DNA of 37,911 nt, from assembly GCA_947478745.1 (NCBI GenBank), contig CANJXE010000005.1:1-37911 (forward strand), read 5' to 3'. Position 1 is the stretch's first letter, and each line of letters opens with the position of its first letter. The notes beneath the pieces are model-generated. The model had not been told where the DNA came from, made no database searches, and saw nothing but the letters and a program-made list of their open reading frames with translations. Below, piece by piece: positions 30,333 through 37,911 of this stretch. Origin of the DNA: Actinomycetota bacterium. GTDB lineage: Bacteria > Actinomycetota > Thermoleophilia > Gaiellales > F1-60-MAGs149. Made by a program: the position numbers and the translations under genes.

Positions 30333-32716
30333 GCGCTGGCACATACGAGGGGCTGAGCTCCACGCAGGTCGATGAGCGCCGCCGTGCGCTCGGCGAGCCG
30401 AGGCCGGGCCGCACCAGCATCCCGCTGCGCGCGATCATCCGGCGCAACGTCTTCACGCTGATCAACCTGATCACGCTCGGGTTCCTGGTGCTGATCCTGA
30501 TCGCGGGGGCGTGGAAGGACGCGCTGTTCGCCGGCGTGATCGTGATCAACGCCCTGATCGGCATCGTGCAGGAGGTGCGCGCCAAGCGCACGCTCGACAA
30601 GCTGGCGCTGCTGATCGCCCCGCGCGCGACGGTGCGCCGCGACGGCGGCACGAGCGAGGTTCTGGCCGATGAGGTCGTCCCCGACGACATCGTGGAGCTG
30701 CAGCCCGGCGACCAGATCGTGGCCGATGGCGAGCTGGTCGAGGCGCGTGGTCTGGCGATCGACGAGTCGATCCTGACCGGCGAGGCCGATCACGTCTCGC
30801 GCCGCGTCGGCGACACCGTCTTCTCGGGCGCGTACTGCGCGGCCGGGGCGGGCGTCTACCGCGTGACGGCGGTCGGTGACTCCGCCTATGCCAATCGCCT
30901 GACGAGCGCGGCCAAGCAGTCGACGGACCAGCGCTCGCCGCTGCAGCTCGACATCGATCGCCTGCTGCGCGCGCTGCTCCTGCTGATGATCCCGCTGGCG
31001 ACTGCGCTGATCATCGCCTTCCGGATCCACTCGACGGACTTCCAGCAGGCGGCGGAGACCGCCACCGCGGGCCTCATCTCCGTCGTGCCGGAGGGCCTGA
31101 TCCTGCTGACGAGCATCACGTTCGCACTCGGCGCCGTCAAGATCGGTCGCGCCGGCGCGCTGGTGCAGCGCCTCAACGCGGTCGAGTCGCTGGCTGGCGT
31201 GGACACGATCTGCGTGGACAAGACCGGCACGCTGACCGATGGCACGCTGCGCCTCGCGAGCGTCGTAAGCGCGCCCGAGCGCACCGAGGACGGCGTGCGG
31301 CGGCTGGTCGGGCGCTTGGCCGCCTCGGCGGAGATCCGCTCGGGCTCGTCGGATGCGATTCTCGCGGCGATCCCCACGCCCGCCGAGGAGGTCCTCGCCG
31401 AGCTGCCGTTCTCGTCGCGGTGGAAGTGGTCGGGCGTGCAGCTGGCCGACACGACGATCGTCCTGGGCGCGCCCGAGATCCTCGGGTCGGGGCCGCTCGC
31501 CGAGACGGTCACGGCCTTCCAGGAGCAGCGCGGCCGCGTGCTCGTGGTGGGCACGGCCAGCGGCCTGCCGCCGATCCCCGAGGACGATGAGGCTCCCGTG
31601 CCGCTGCCGCTCGGGTTCGAGCCCGCCGGGCTGATCGTGCTCGAGGAGCAGATGCGCGCCGACGCAGCCGAGGTCGTCGCGTTTTTCCGGGCGCAGGGCG
31701 TCGACCTCAAGGTCATCTCCGGCGATGCCCCGCGCACGGTCGAGGCCGTCGCGGAGGCCGCGGGCTTCGGCGACACGACGGCGATCAGCGGCGCCGACCT
31801 GCCGATGGGCGACCTCGGGGCGATGGGCGACGTCGCGATCGCCCACAGCGTCTTTGGGCGCATCACGCCGGAGCAGAAGCGCGAGCTCGTCGATGCGCTG
31901 CGACGACGCGGCCGCTACGTCGCGATGATCGGCGACGGCGTCAACGACGTCCCGGCGATGAAGGCCGCGCGGATGGCGATCGCGCTGGGCTCCGGCTCGC
32001 AGATCGCCAAGGGCGTCAGCGACATGGTGCTGCTGAACGGCTCGTTCTCGTCGCTGCCGCAGGGCGTCGCGGAGGGGCGGCGCATCCTGGCGAACATCCG
32101 CCGGGTGGCCAAGCTGTTCGTCGTCAAGAGCGCGTTTGCCGCGACGCTGATCCTGACCGTCGGCATCGCCGGGGAGGCCTACCCGATGCTGCCGCGCCAC
32201 CTGTCCCTGGCGGCCGCCTTCACCGTCGGCATCCCCGCGTTCGTGCTGGCGATCGCCCCGAGCGTCGGCGTGCCCACGAAGGTGCCGTTCCTGCGCGATC
32301 TCCTGCGCTTCAGCGTGCCCGGCGGCGTGGTCAGCGCGATCAGCGTGCTGGCGGCGTACGCCATCACGCGCAGCCTGCCCGGCACCGACCTCGTCGATGC
32401 GCGCTCCGCCGCACTGCTGGTGCTCGTCTTCATCGGGCTGTACCTGATCCTGCTGCTCGAGGACGAGGCGGTCGAGCAGTCGCACGTCCGCGCCTGGGGC
32501 GTGGGCGTGCTGATGGCGTGCCTGATCGTCGGCATCATCGCCGCGTACCAGATCCCCTTCGTGGCCGAGTTCTTCGAGATCCGCCCGCCCAGCTTCACGG
32601 AGTGGCTCGTGATCCTCGGCTCCGTCGGCATCGGCATCGGGGCGCTGGGTATCTTCGGCTTCCGCGCGCCGCTGTTCCTGCGCAGCCTGGTGCAGCGCAC
32701 GCGTCCGCTCGACTGA
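30329..32716 (+). CDS. Cation P-type ATPase, CtpE-like
   Basis: Membrane ion pump of 795 aa, the length of mycobacterial CtpE (a calcium-uptake ATPase). The actuator domain has LTGE (150-152), the fourth helix VPEGLILL (253-260), and the phosphorylation site DKTGTLT with Asp297. The hinge MIGDGVNDVPAMKAARMAIALGSG is near 535. There is no N-terminal metal-binding CxxC domain, and the PEGL site is P2-like, which argues for Ca or a similar ion over heavy metals. Start GTG 30329 is set by the -10 hexamer and the overlap with the upstream stop. Confidence 0.9.
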   Translation: MSAGTYEGLSSTQVDERRRALGEPRPGRTSIPLRAIIRRNVFTLINLITLGFLVLILIAGAWKDALFAGVIVINALIGIVQEVRAKRTLDKLALLIAPRATVRRDGGTSEVLADEVVPDDIVELQPGDQIVADGELVEARGLAIDESILTGEADHVSRRVGDTVFSGAYCAAGAGVYRVTAVGDSAYANRLTSAAKQSTDQRSPLQLDIDRLLRALLLLMIPLATALIIAFRIHSTDFQQAAETATAGLISVVPEGLILLTSITFALGAVKIGRAGALVQRLNAVESLAGVDTICVDKTGTLTDGTLRLASVVSAPERTEDGVRRLVGRLAASAEIRSGSSDAILAAIPTPAEEVLAELPFSSRWKWSGVQLADTTIVLGAPEILGSGPLAETVTAFQEQRGRVLVVGTASGLPPIPEDDEAPVPLPLGFEPAGLIVLEEQMRADAAEVVAFFRAQGVDLKVISGDAPRTVEAVAEAAGFGDTTAISGADLPMGDLGAMGDVAIAHSVFGRITPEQKRELVDALRRRGRYVAMIGDGVNDVPAMKAARMAIALGSGSQIAKGVSDMVLLNGSFSSLPQGVAEGRRILANIRRVAKLFVVKSAFAATLILTVGIAGEAYPMLPRHLSLAAAFTVGIPAFVLAIAPSVGVPTKVPFLRDLLRFSVPGGVVSAISVLAAYAITRSLPGTDLVDARSAALLVLVFIGLYLILLLEDEAVEQSHVRAWGVGVLMACLIVGIIAAYQIPFVAEFFEIRPPSFTEWLVILGSVGIGIGALGIFGFRAPLFLRSLVQRTRPLD

Positions 32717-32734
32717 TCCCGCCGGTGTCACACA

Positions 32735-32748
32735 CGGGGATGAGTCCC
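32735..32748. repeat. Short palindrome
   Basis: GGGGA-TGAG-TCCCC, a 5-bp stem 18 bp after the ATPase stop. It could be part of the termination region. Confidence 0.4.
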
Positions 32749-32756
32749 CAAGCTGC

Positions 32757-32799
32757 TCCACGCTGACGCAGAGGGGCCAGGCCCCTCCGCATCGGCGTG
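32757..32799. terminator. Long imperfect hairpin between convergent genes
   Basis: Two 21-base arms (32757-32777 and 32779-32799) pair with 3 mismatches around A32778. It lies between the P-type ATPase and the end of the DEAD-box helicase and can act on both strands. Confidence 0.6.
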
Positions 32800-32811
32800 G
32801 CGCGAATTCGC

Positions 32812-34206
32812 CTACTCGGCGGTGACGGGCTCGGGAGCGCCTTCGCTCCCGGTGGAGGCTTCGCCCCCACCGCCCTCGCCGGACTCGCCGCCCTTGCCGC
32901 GTCCGCGGCCGCCACGACGACGACGGCGCTTGCGCGGTGCGTCGCCCTCGGCGGTCGGCTCAGTCGAGCCCGGCGTCGAGGCATCAGCGACGGCGTCCGG
33001 GTTGTCGACGATAGCCTCCTCGACCTCGCCGGACTCCTCGGCGGCCTCGATCTCCTCGGCCAGTGCGATCTGCTCGGGCGTCAGCGGCGGGATCGGCGTG
33101 TCGATGCCCCAGCGCTGGATCTCGCGCTTGATGAGCTTCTCGATGGCCTCGAGCTTCGGCTTCTCCTTGTTGGAGACGAAGGAGATCGCGAAGCCCTCGC
33201 GACCGACGCGGCCGGTGCGGCCGATGCGGTGCACGTACACCTCGGGCTCGTCGGGCAGGTCGTAGTTGACGACGTGCGTGACGTGGCTGACATCGAGGCC
33301 GCGCGAGGCGACGTCGGTGGCGACGAGGATCGGGATCCGCTTGCCGCGGAACGCGATCATCACGGAGTCGCGGGCACCCTGGCCCATGTCGCCGTGCAGC
33401 GCGCGGACCTTGTGGCCGCGGCGCTTGAGGTCGTCGGCGAGCTTCTGCGTGCCGATCTTGGTGCGGGCGAAGATGATCATCGTCGGCGGCTTCATCTCCT
33501 CCATGAAGCGCTCCAGCAGCTCGAGCTTGTCGCGGCCCTCGGCGTAGGCGACGCGCTGCGTGATCGTGTCGACGGTGATCTCCTTGGAGGCCACCTTGAC
33601 GAACTCGGGAGCGTGGAGCTCCTCCTCCGCCAGCTTCTTGATCGGGTCGGGCATCGTGGCGCTGAAGAGCGCGGTCTGCTTGCCCCACGGCGTGCGCTTG
33701 AGGATGTCGCGCACGTCGTCGATGAAGCCCATCGAGAGCATCTCGTCGGCCTCGTCGAGGACGACCATGCGGCAGTCCGACAGGATCATCTTGCCGCGGC
33801 GCAGCAGGTCGAGCACGCGGCCGGGGGTGCCGACGACGATCTGGCCACCGCGGTTGAGCGCCGTGATCTGCTCGACGATCGGCGCGCCGCCGTAGACGGG
33901 CACGACGCTGACGTTGTCGAGGTACTTGGAGAAGGAGCGCGCGGCGTCGGCGACCTGCAGCGCGAGCTCGCGCGTCGGGCACAGCACGAGGGCCTGGAGG
34001 TCCTTGGAGTCGGGGTCGATCCGGTCGAGGATCGGCAGCATGAACGCCGCCGTCTTGCCGGATCCGGTCTGGGCCTGGCCAACCATGTCCTTGTCGCGCA
34101 GCAGGGCGTCCATCGTGCCCTCTTGGATCGGCGTGGGCTCGGTGTAGCCCAGGTCGTTCAACGCGCGCAGGATCTCAGGCTGGAGATCGAAGTCTTCGAA
34201 ACGCAA
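32812..34206 (-). CDS. DEAD-box ATP-dependent RNA helicase
   Basis: RNA helicase of 464 aa. The Q motif and motif I AQTGSGKT (45-52), PTREL, GTPGR, DEAD (in VVLDEADEM, ~150), [22 protein letters not shown] and HRIGRTGR follow in order. The ~75-residue C-terminus is acidic, then Arg/Gly-rich ([16 protein letters not shown]), an RNA-binding tail. The TTG 34206 start has AAAAGGA upstream and removes 44 residues of unlikely N-terminus. A TATCGT at 34289-34294 (minus) may be its -10, giving a ~75-base leader. Confidence 0.93.
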   Translation of the reverse strand: MRFEDFDLQPEILRALNDLGYTEPTPIQEGTMDALLRDKDMVGQAQTGSGKTAAFMLPILDRIDPDSKDLQALVLCPTRELALQVADAARSFSKYLDNVSVVPVYGGAPIVEQITALNRGGQIVVGTPGRVLDLLRRGKMILSDCRMVVLDEADEMLSMGFIDDVRDILKRTPWGKQTALFSATMPDPIKKLAEEELHAPEFVKVASKEITVDTITQRVAYAEGRDKLELLERFMEEMKPPTMIIFARTKIGTQKLADDLKRRGHKVRALHGDMGQGARDSVMIAFRGKRIPILVATDVASRGLDVSHVTHVVNYDLPDEPEVYVHRIGRTGRVGREGFAISFVSNKEKPKLEAIEKLIKREIQRWGIDTPIPPLTPEQIALAEEIEAAEESGEVEEAIVDNPDAVADASTPGSTEPTAEGDAPRKRRRRRGGRGRGKGGESGEGGGGEASTGSEGAPEPVTAE

Positions 34207-34288
34207 GATGTGTCCTTTTCGAGTGTGACGCGCGGCACTCGGCAGCACGTCCCGCAAATGGGCCCTGGATGGGCTCCTGATGTGGCTA

Positions 34289-34294
34289 ACGATA
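34289..34294 (-). promoter_or_regulatory. Candidate -10 of the DEAD-box helicase
   Basis: TATCGT on the minus strand about 83 bases before the TTG start. No clear -35 is seen. A leader of this length is unlike most genes in the window. Confidence 0.35.
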
Positions 34295-34413
34295 CGTGAC
34301 GTACCGGAATTCCCCGTCCACCGAGGGTTCCGCCGCACTCCGATGCGAGCAAGGTGCGGATCACCCCCGTACGACCGGGCCTAGGTTGGAGATGACCCAA
34401 GGAGGCGATCGAC

Positions 34414-34602
34414 ATGCGAGATGCAGAGCATCGCGACACGCACCATCCTCGGATGAACCTCGCGCCGCAGCAGCGCACGAAGGTCGATGTCGGCTCGCAG
34501 CAGGATGCGCGTGCGCACCCTCGCGGCCGGGTCTGGTGGACGCTGCCTCCAGTCATCCGCAGGGGTCCGTGGCGCCGCATTCGGGCACCGGACGTTGATT
34601 AG
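34414..34602 (+). CDS. Small basic protein with perfect Shine-Dalgarno
   Basis: A 62-aa ORF from ATG 34414. AAGGAGG at 34399-34405 is 8 bases upstream, the strongest ribosome-binding site in the window. The product is Arg/His-rich (RDAEHRDTHHPRMNL..., PPVIRRGPWRRIRAPDVD), with no Cys or membrane helix. It lies alone between two divergently placed minus-strand genes. No family is recognised. Confidence 0.5.
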   Translation: MRDAEHRDTHHPRMNLAPQQRTKVDVGSQQDARAHPRGRVWWTLPPVIRRGPWRRIRAPDVD

Positions 34603-34618
34603 GAGTCGGGGTGCGCGT

Positions 34619-35398
34619 CTACTGGACGAGGTCGAAGAGCCCGTCGTAGACGCCGGGGCAGGCCGCCACGGCCTGCCCCACGCCGAGGGGTCCGGGCTGA
34701 CAGGACCAGAGGCCGCCGGCCTCCGTGACGAGTAGCGAGCCCGCTGCCCAGTCCCACGCGTTGAGGCCGCTCTCCCAGTAGCCGTCGAGCCGGCCGCACG
34801 CCACCCAGGCGATGTCGATCGCTGCGGCGCCACCGCGGCGGATGTCGCGGATGTGCGGAATCACGTGCGCCACCTGCTGTGCCTGGCGCACGCGGCGCTC
34901 GGCGTCGTAGCCGAAGCCCGTGGCGATCAGCGCCTGGCCGAGGTCGTGCGTGCCGCGCACGTGGACGCGATCGCCGTTGAGGGTCGTGCCGCGTCCGCGC
35001 GCGGCGGCGAACATCTCGTCGCGGCTCGGGTCGTAGACCGCACCGGCCAGCGTGCCGTGCTCGTCCTCGACGGCCACGGAGACCGCCCACTGCGGATACC
35101 CGAAGACGAAGTTGGTGGTGCCGTCGAGCGGATCGACGACCCAGCGCAGGCCGCTGGTGCCCTCGCGCCCGGCGCCCTCCTCCCCAAGCAGCGCATCGTG
35201 CGGCCGAGCCGTCGTGAGGATCTGGACGAGCAGCTCCTCGGCCTCGCGATCGGCGTCGGAGACCATGTCGGTCGCCGTCGACTTCGTGTCGAGGCCGCGC
35301 AGGCCGCGCTCGTTGTGGTGCTGGAGCAGCGCGCCGGTCTCGCGCGCCGCGCGGACAGCGAGCTCGCGCAGCTCGGACGGATCGGGGGCGGCGTGCAT
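34619..35398 (-). CDS. Inositol monophosphatase family protein
   Basis: Mg-dependent phosphatase of 259 aa. The metal-binding residues are Glu73 (EEG), Asp89-Pro-Leu-Asp92-Gly-Thr94 in VVDPLDGTTNF, and Asp216 in GLNAWDWAAG. Substrates in the family include inositol phosphate, histidinol phosphate and 3'-phosphoadenosine phosphates. It could complete the inositol route that starts with ino1 in this window, but that link is inferred. The start ATG 35398 is 6 bases after TAGCCT on the minus strand. Confidence 0.9.
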   Translation of the reverse strand: MHAAPDPSELRELAVRAARETGALLQHHNERGLRGLDTKSTATDMVSDADREAEELLVQILTTARPHDALLGEEGAGREGTSGLRWVVDPLDGTTNFVFGYPQWAVSVAVEDEHGTLAGAVYDPSRDEMFAAARGRGTTLNGDRVHVRGTHDLGQALIATGFGYDAERRVRQAQQVAHVIPHIRDIRRGGAAAIDIAWVACGRLDGYWESGLNAWDWAAGSLLVTEAGGLWSCQPGPLGVGQAVAACPGVYDGLFDLVQ

Positions 35399-35404
35399 GC
35401 CCTC

Positions 35405-35410
35405 AGGCTA
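35405..35410 (-). promoter_or_regulatory. -10 hexamer of leaderless inositol monophosphatase gene
   Basis: TAGCCT on the minus strand, 6 bases before ATG 35398. Confidence 0.55.
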
Positions 35411-35419
35411 CCGGCGGGA

Positions 35420-35734
35420 TCAGTCGCGGACGCGCGCGATGGCGTACTCGCGCTGGACGATCTTCGTGCCGTCGCGCAGCTCGACCGCGTTGCCGGGCAG
35501 CAGCAGGACGAGATCGCCGGCGTTGACGTCGGTCACCTCGGAGCCAATGCCGAGCACGACGACTCGCTCAAGCCGGTTCATCTGCACGGTGGCGGGCAGC
35601 AGCAGGCGCCCGCTGCCCTCGTCCTCGACCGATGGGCGCACGTGCAGCCAGTCGTCGAGCGGGTCGATATTGATCGCCGGGACCGACAGCGGCAGCGAGT
35701 CGGTCGACGTGTCGCGCTTCTTGTCCATGCCCAT
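35420..35734 (-). CDS. GroES-like (Cpn10-fold) protein
   Basis: A 104-aa protein. Residues ~25-104 show the Cpn10 order: DDWLHVRPSVED...SGRLLLPA, then RVVVLGIGSEV...VNAGDLVLLLPGNAVELRDGTKIVQREYAIARV. GroES has the same layout (KVVAVG, KVGD-VLF, G-EV, -I--E-DILAV). The mobile loop between SG and LLLP is short. No groEL is adjacent. ATG 35734 or ATG 35728 could start it, with GAACCT copies upstream of each. Role as an actual co-chaperonin is uncertain. Confidence 0.6.
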   Translation of the reverse strand: MGMDKKRDTSTDSLPLSVPAINIDPLDDWLHVRPSVEDEGSGRLLLPATVQMNRLERVVVLGIGSEVTDVNAGDLVLLLPGNAVELRDGTKIVQREYAIARVRD

Positions 35735-35864
35735 AGGTTCGCAGGTTCCGTCCACCCCGGTCGAAACCCGTCGCCGACCACCCCTCGGCAGAGAGCCCGA
35801 ATCCCGATATAGTCGCCTCTTCTCCACCGCCCGCCCCGATCGCGGTGAACCAGGAGCGACCACC

Positions 35865-37911
35865 ATGCGCGCCAACTTCGAGAACCGCAATCGCACCTTC
35901 ACCGGACGCCACCTGCTGATCCTCGCCATCGCGCTGAGCGCGCTGGCCATCGCTCCCGCTGTCGGGCTGGGTGCCACCTTCACCGTCACGACCACGACGG
36001 ACCCCGCACTGCCGACGTGCCCCTCGGCGACGGACTGCTCGCTGCGCGGCGCGATCACCGCGGCCGTCGATGGCGACATCGTGACGCTCACCGCCGGCAC
36101 CTACATCGTCTCGCAGGGCCAGATCCTGGTCGACCACGGCATCACGATCCAGGGCGCTGGCATCTCCACGACGACCGTGGATGCGAGTTCGTCAATCGGA
36201 AGCCATCGCGTCTTCAAGATCCGCGGCCTGGTGCACCAGAGCGTCATCCTCCAAGGCCTGAGCATCACCGGCGGCCGCATCGACGAGACCAACGGTGCTG
36301 CCGGCGGCGGAGCCATCGCCAACAACACCCGCGCGACGCTGTACCTGCGGCAGGTCAGGATCTACGGGAACAGCGCGACGGTCGACGCCGGCAACGACAT
36401 GGGCGGCGGCGGCGTGCGCAGCGTCGGCAGCGTGATCATGAGTGGCTCGACGATCGAGGCAAACGCCGTGATCGCGACGAACTCCGGCGGGCAGTCCGGC
36501 GGTGGCGGTGTCCTGATCGGCGGCGGCAACGGCAATCTCACGATCACCGACTCGAGCATCACCGGCAACACCGTGACCGTGGATGCCGTGGATGCCGTGG
36601 CGCTCAGCCAGGTCACCAGCAACGACGGCGGCGGCGGCGTGCACGTCAACGGCAACGACCTGATCCTGACGTCGAGCATCGTCTCGGGCAATACCGTCAC
36701 CTCGACGAACTCCTATGGCGAGTCGGGCGGCGGTGGCGTGTACGTCGACAACGGCGACATCGTGGCGACCGACAGCACGATCAGCTCCAACGTCGCCAAC
36801 GTCACCACGACCACGGATCCCACGCGCATTGCGAGCAATCAAGGCGGCGGTGGCATCTACCAGGACGGCCACGACATCACCCTGTCCGGCACGACGCTGG
36901 CCGGCAACACGACGACCGTGATCGGCGAGACGACTCCGCCGCTGACCGGCGAGATCCCGTACGCGACCAACGGCGGTGGCGCCATCTACCAGTTCGGCAA
37001 CCGTCTGGCCATTGCCAACTCGACCCTGTCTGGGAACGTCGCCACGGTGCCTGCAACCGCGCGCTCGGGCGGCGGCGCGATCTTCGACGACGGCAACGCC
37101 ACGTCCATCACCAACACGACCATCGCGGGCAACACCGCGAACGTCGGCCCCAGCCAGGACCAGACCTACGGCGACACGAACGGCGGCGGCGGGATCCTCT
37201 TCGTCACCGTGCGCGACGGCATCGATCTGGCCAACGCGACGATCGCGGGGAACGCCGCACCGCAGGCGACCGGCGGCGGCATCCTCGCGCACAACAACAT
37301 CGACTCGCAGATGCAGGTCTCCGTCACCGGCTCGATCATCGCGACGAACTCCAGCGGTACGGCGAGCGCGGCCAACTGCGCCACGGCCTTCGCCGTCATC
37401 ACGTCGCGGGGCTACAACCTCGCCGACGACACGGCCAACTCCTGCGGGTTCACAGCCACCGGCGATCTGATCGCCGCCCCGCAGCTGGGTGCACTGCAGG
37501 CCAACGGCGGAGCGACCGCCACGATGGCCCTCGCGGCCACCAGCCCGGCCGTCCACGCCGGCGCACCGACCGGCTGCACATCAGCACTCGGCGGCGCCTT
37601 GACGACCGACCAGCGCGGCGTCACCCGGCCCCAGCCCGCGGGCAGCCGCTGCGACATCGGCGCCTACGAGCTGGCGCTGCCCCTCGCCGACACGGCAGCG
37701 GCAACGGACCTCGGCTCGGCCACCGCCCGGCTGAACGGCACCGCGACGAACGCCGATGCGCTCGCCGGCTCGGCGTACTTCGACTACGGGAAGACGACGA
37801 AGTACGGCAAGGAGACGAGCGCCGTCGCGCTGTCCGCTCTCGGCAGCGGCACGGCGATCACCGCCTCGCTCGCCTCGCTGAAGGCCGGCACGTACCACTT
37901 CCGGCTGGTCA
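35865..37911 (+). CDS. Secreted parallel-beta-helix repeat protein, cut by window end
   Basis: At least 682 residues, with no stop to the last base. A signal peptide (HLLILAIALSALAIAPAVGLGA) is followed by CPSATDCSLRGAITAA (a common CSLRGAI start of these proteins) and many GG(G)(V/A)I(Y/F)...STISGNxA repeats of the pectin-lyase right-handed helix. A closing block TDQRGVTRPQPAGSRCDIGAYE (choice-of-anchor Q/POMP-like) ends near residue 605. A fibronectin-III-like segment with YFDYGKTTKYG begins after it and runs off the window. The start ATG 35865 has AGGAG upstream. Cell-surface or secreted; function unknown. Confidence 0.85.
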   Translation, partial: MRANFENRNRTFTGRHLLILAIALSALAIAPAVGLGATFTVTTTTDPALPTCPSATDCSLRGAITAAVDGDIVTLTAGTYIVSQGQILVDHGITIQGAGISTTTVDASSSIGSHRVFKIRGLVHQSVILQGLSITGGRIDETNGAAGGGAIANNTRATLYLRQVRIYGNSATVDAGNDMGGGGVRSVGSVIMSGSTIEANAVIATNSGGQSGGGGVLIGGGNGNLTITDSSITGNTVTVDAVDAVALSQVTSNDGGGGVHVNGNDLILTSSIVSGNTVTSTNSYGESGGGGVYVDNGDIVATDSTISSNVANVTTTTDPTRIASNQGGGGIYQDGHDITLSGTTLAGNTTTVIGETTPPLTGEIPYATNGGGAIYQFGNRLAIANSTLSGNVATVPATARSGGGAIFDDGNATSITNTTIAGNTANVGPSQDQTYGDTNGGGGILFVTVRDGIDLANATIAGNAAPQATGGGILAHNNIDSQMQVSVTGSIIATNSSGTASAANCATAFAVITSRGYNLADDTANSCGFTATGDLIAAPQLGALQANGGATATMALAATSPAVHAGAPTGCTSALGGALTTDQRGVTRPQPAGSRCDIGAYELALPLADTAAATDLGSATARLNGTATNADALAGSAYFDYGKTTKYGKETSAVALSALGSGTAITASLASLKAGTYHFRLV

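Noticed and set aside
30128-32761. 877-codon minus-strand frame opposite the P-type ATPase
   Set aside because: Antisense shadow of a well-defined ATPase.
36192-37556. 454-codon minus-strand frame opposite the beta-helix gene
   Set aside because: Its regular repeats mirror the sense repeats. It has no start signal, and the sense frame has a signal peptide and known repeat pattern.

Overview
The window is high-GC DNA with a GC-rich third codon position throughout. It carries an actinobacterial inositol-phospholipid cluster, a fused PafBC-like WYL regulator, CcmE/CcmF cytochrome c maturation, and large secreted proteins with repeats typical of soil Actinobacteria. From memory of such genomes, the best guess is a deep-branching actinobacterium of the Thermoleophilia type (Solirubrobacterales or relatives); no marker gene was searched. 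It reads as ordinary chromosome. I saw no tRNA, rRNA, CRISPR array, integrase, transposase or phage gene.

Layout. 54-2985: PAP2-family membrane phosphatase, CDP-alcohol phosphatidyltransferase and inositol-3-phosphate synthase, a coherent phosphatidylinositol route; the synthase has a histone-H1-like Lys/Ala/Pro tail. 3053-3249: first copy of a paired palindromic repeat. 3271-6502: PHP phosphoesterase-like protein, a degenerate uracil-DNA-glycosylase-fold protein and an RlmD/TrmA-type 23S rRNA methyltransferase. 6581-9169: two paralogous small membrane proteins and three prepilin-like proteins (two TadE-like, one Flp-like). 9467-11617: secreted pentapeptide-repeat protein. 11659-15188 (minus): sensor kinase, response regulator, small secreted protein and 3-hydroxyacyl-CoA dehydrogenase. 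15317-17166: two overlapping zinc-ribbon genes, the second with a SPOR-like end, then a small protein with a C-terminal Cys/His motif. 17233-21474: dinB, divergent from a leaderless 14-codon ORF coupled to the WYL regulator, then an SDR. 21511-22775: queG and the second palindromic repeat pair. 22776-24987: RNase HI, a cysteine-free S18, a MIP18-family Fe-S protein and a crotonase-family protein. 25008-28879 (minus): an overlapping operon ccmE-ccmF-ccmI-like-secreted Cys-rich protein. 28919-32716: small protein, beta-lactamase-fold hydrolase and a CtpE-like P-type ATPase. 32812-35734: DEAD-box helicase, a small ORF with a perfect Shine-Dalgarno, an inositol-monophosphatase-family enzyme and a GroES-like protein. 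35865-end: a secreted parallel-beta-helix protein cut by the window edge.

The most general signal is promoter architecture. Fourteen start codons have a TANNNT-like -10 hexamer placed 6-8 bases upstream, which puts the transcription start on or next to the start codon. This predicts widespread leaderless mRNAs and decides several start sites. The most unusual DNA structure is the inverted pair of GGGCCCGGGCCC-cored repeats found twice, each time between genes and next to such promoters.
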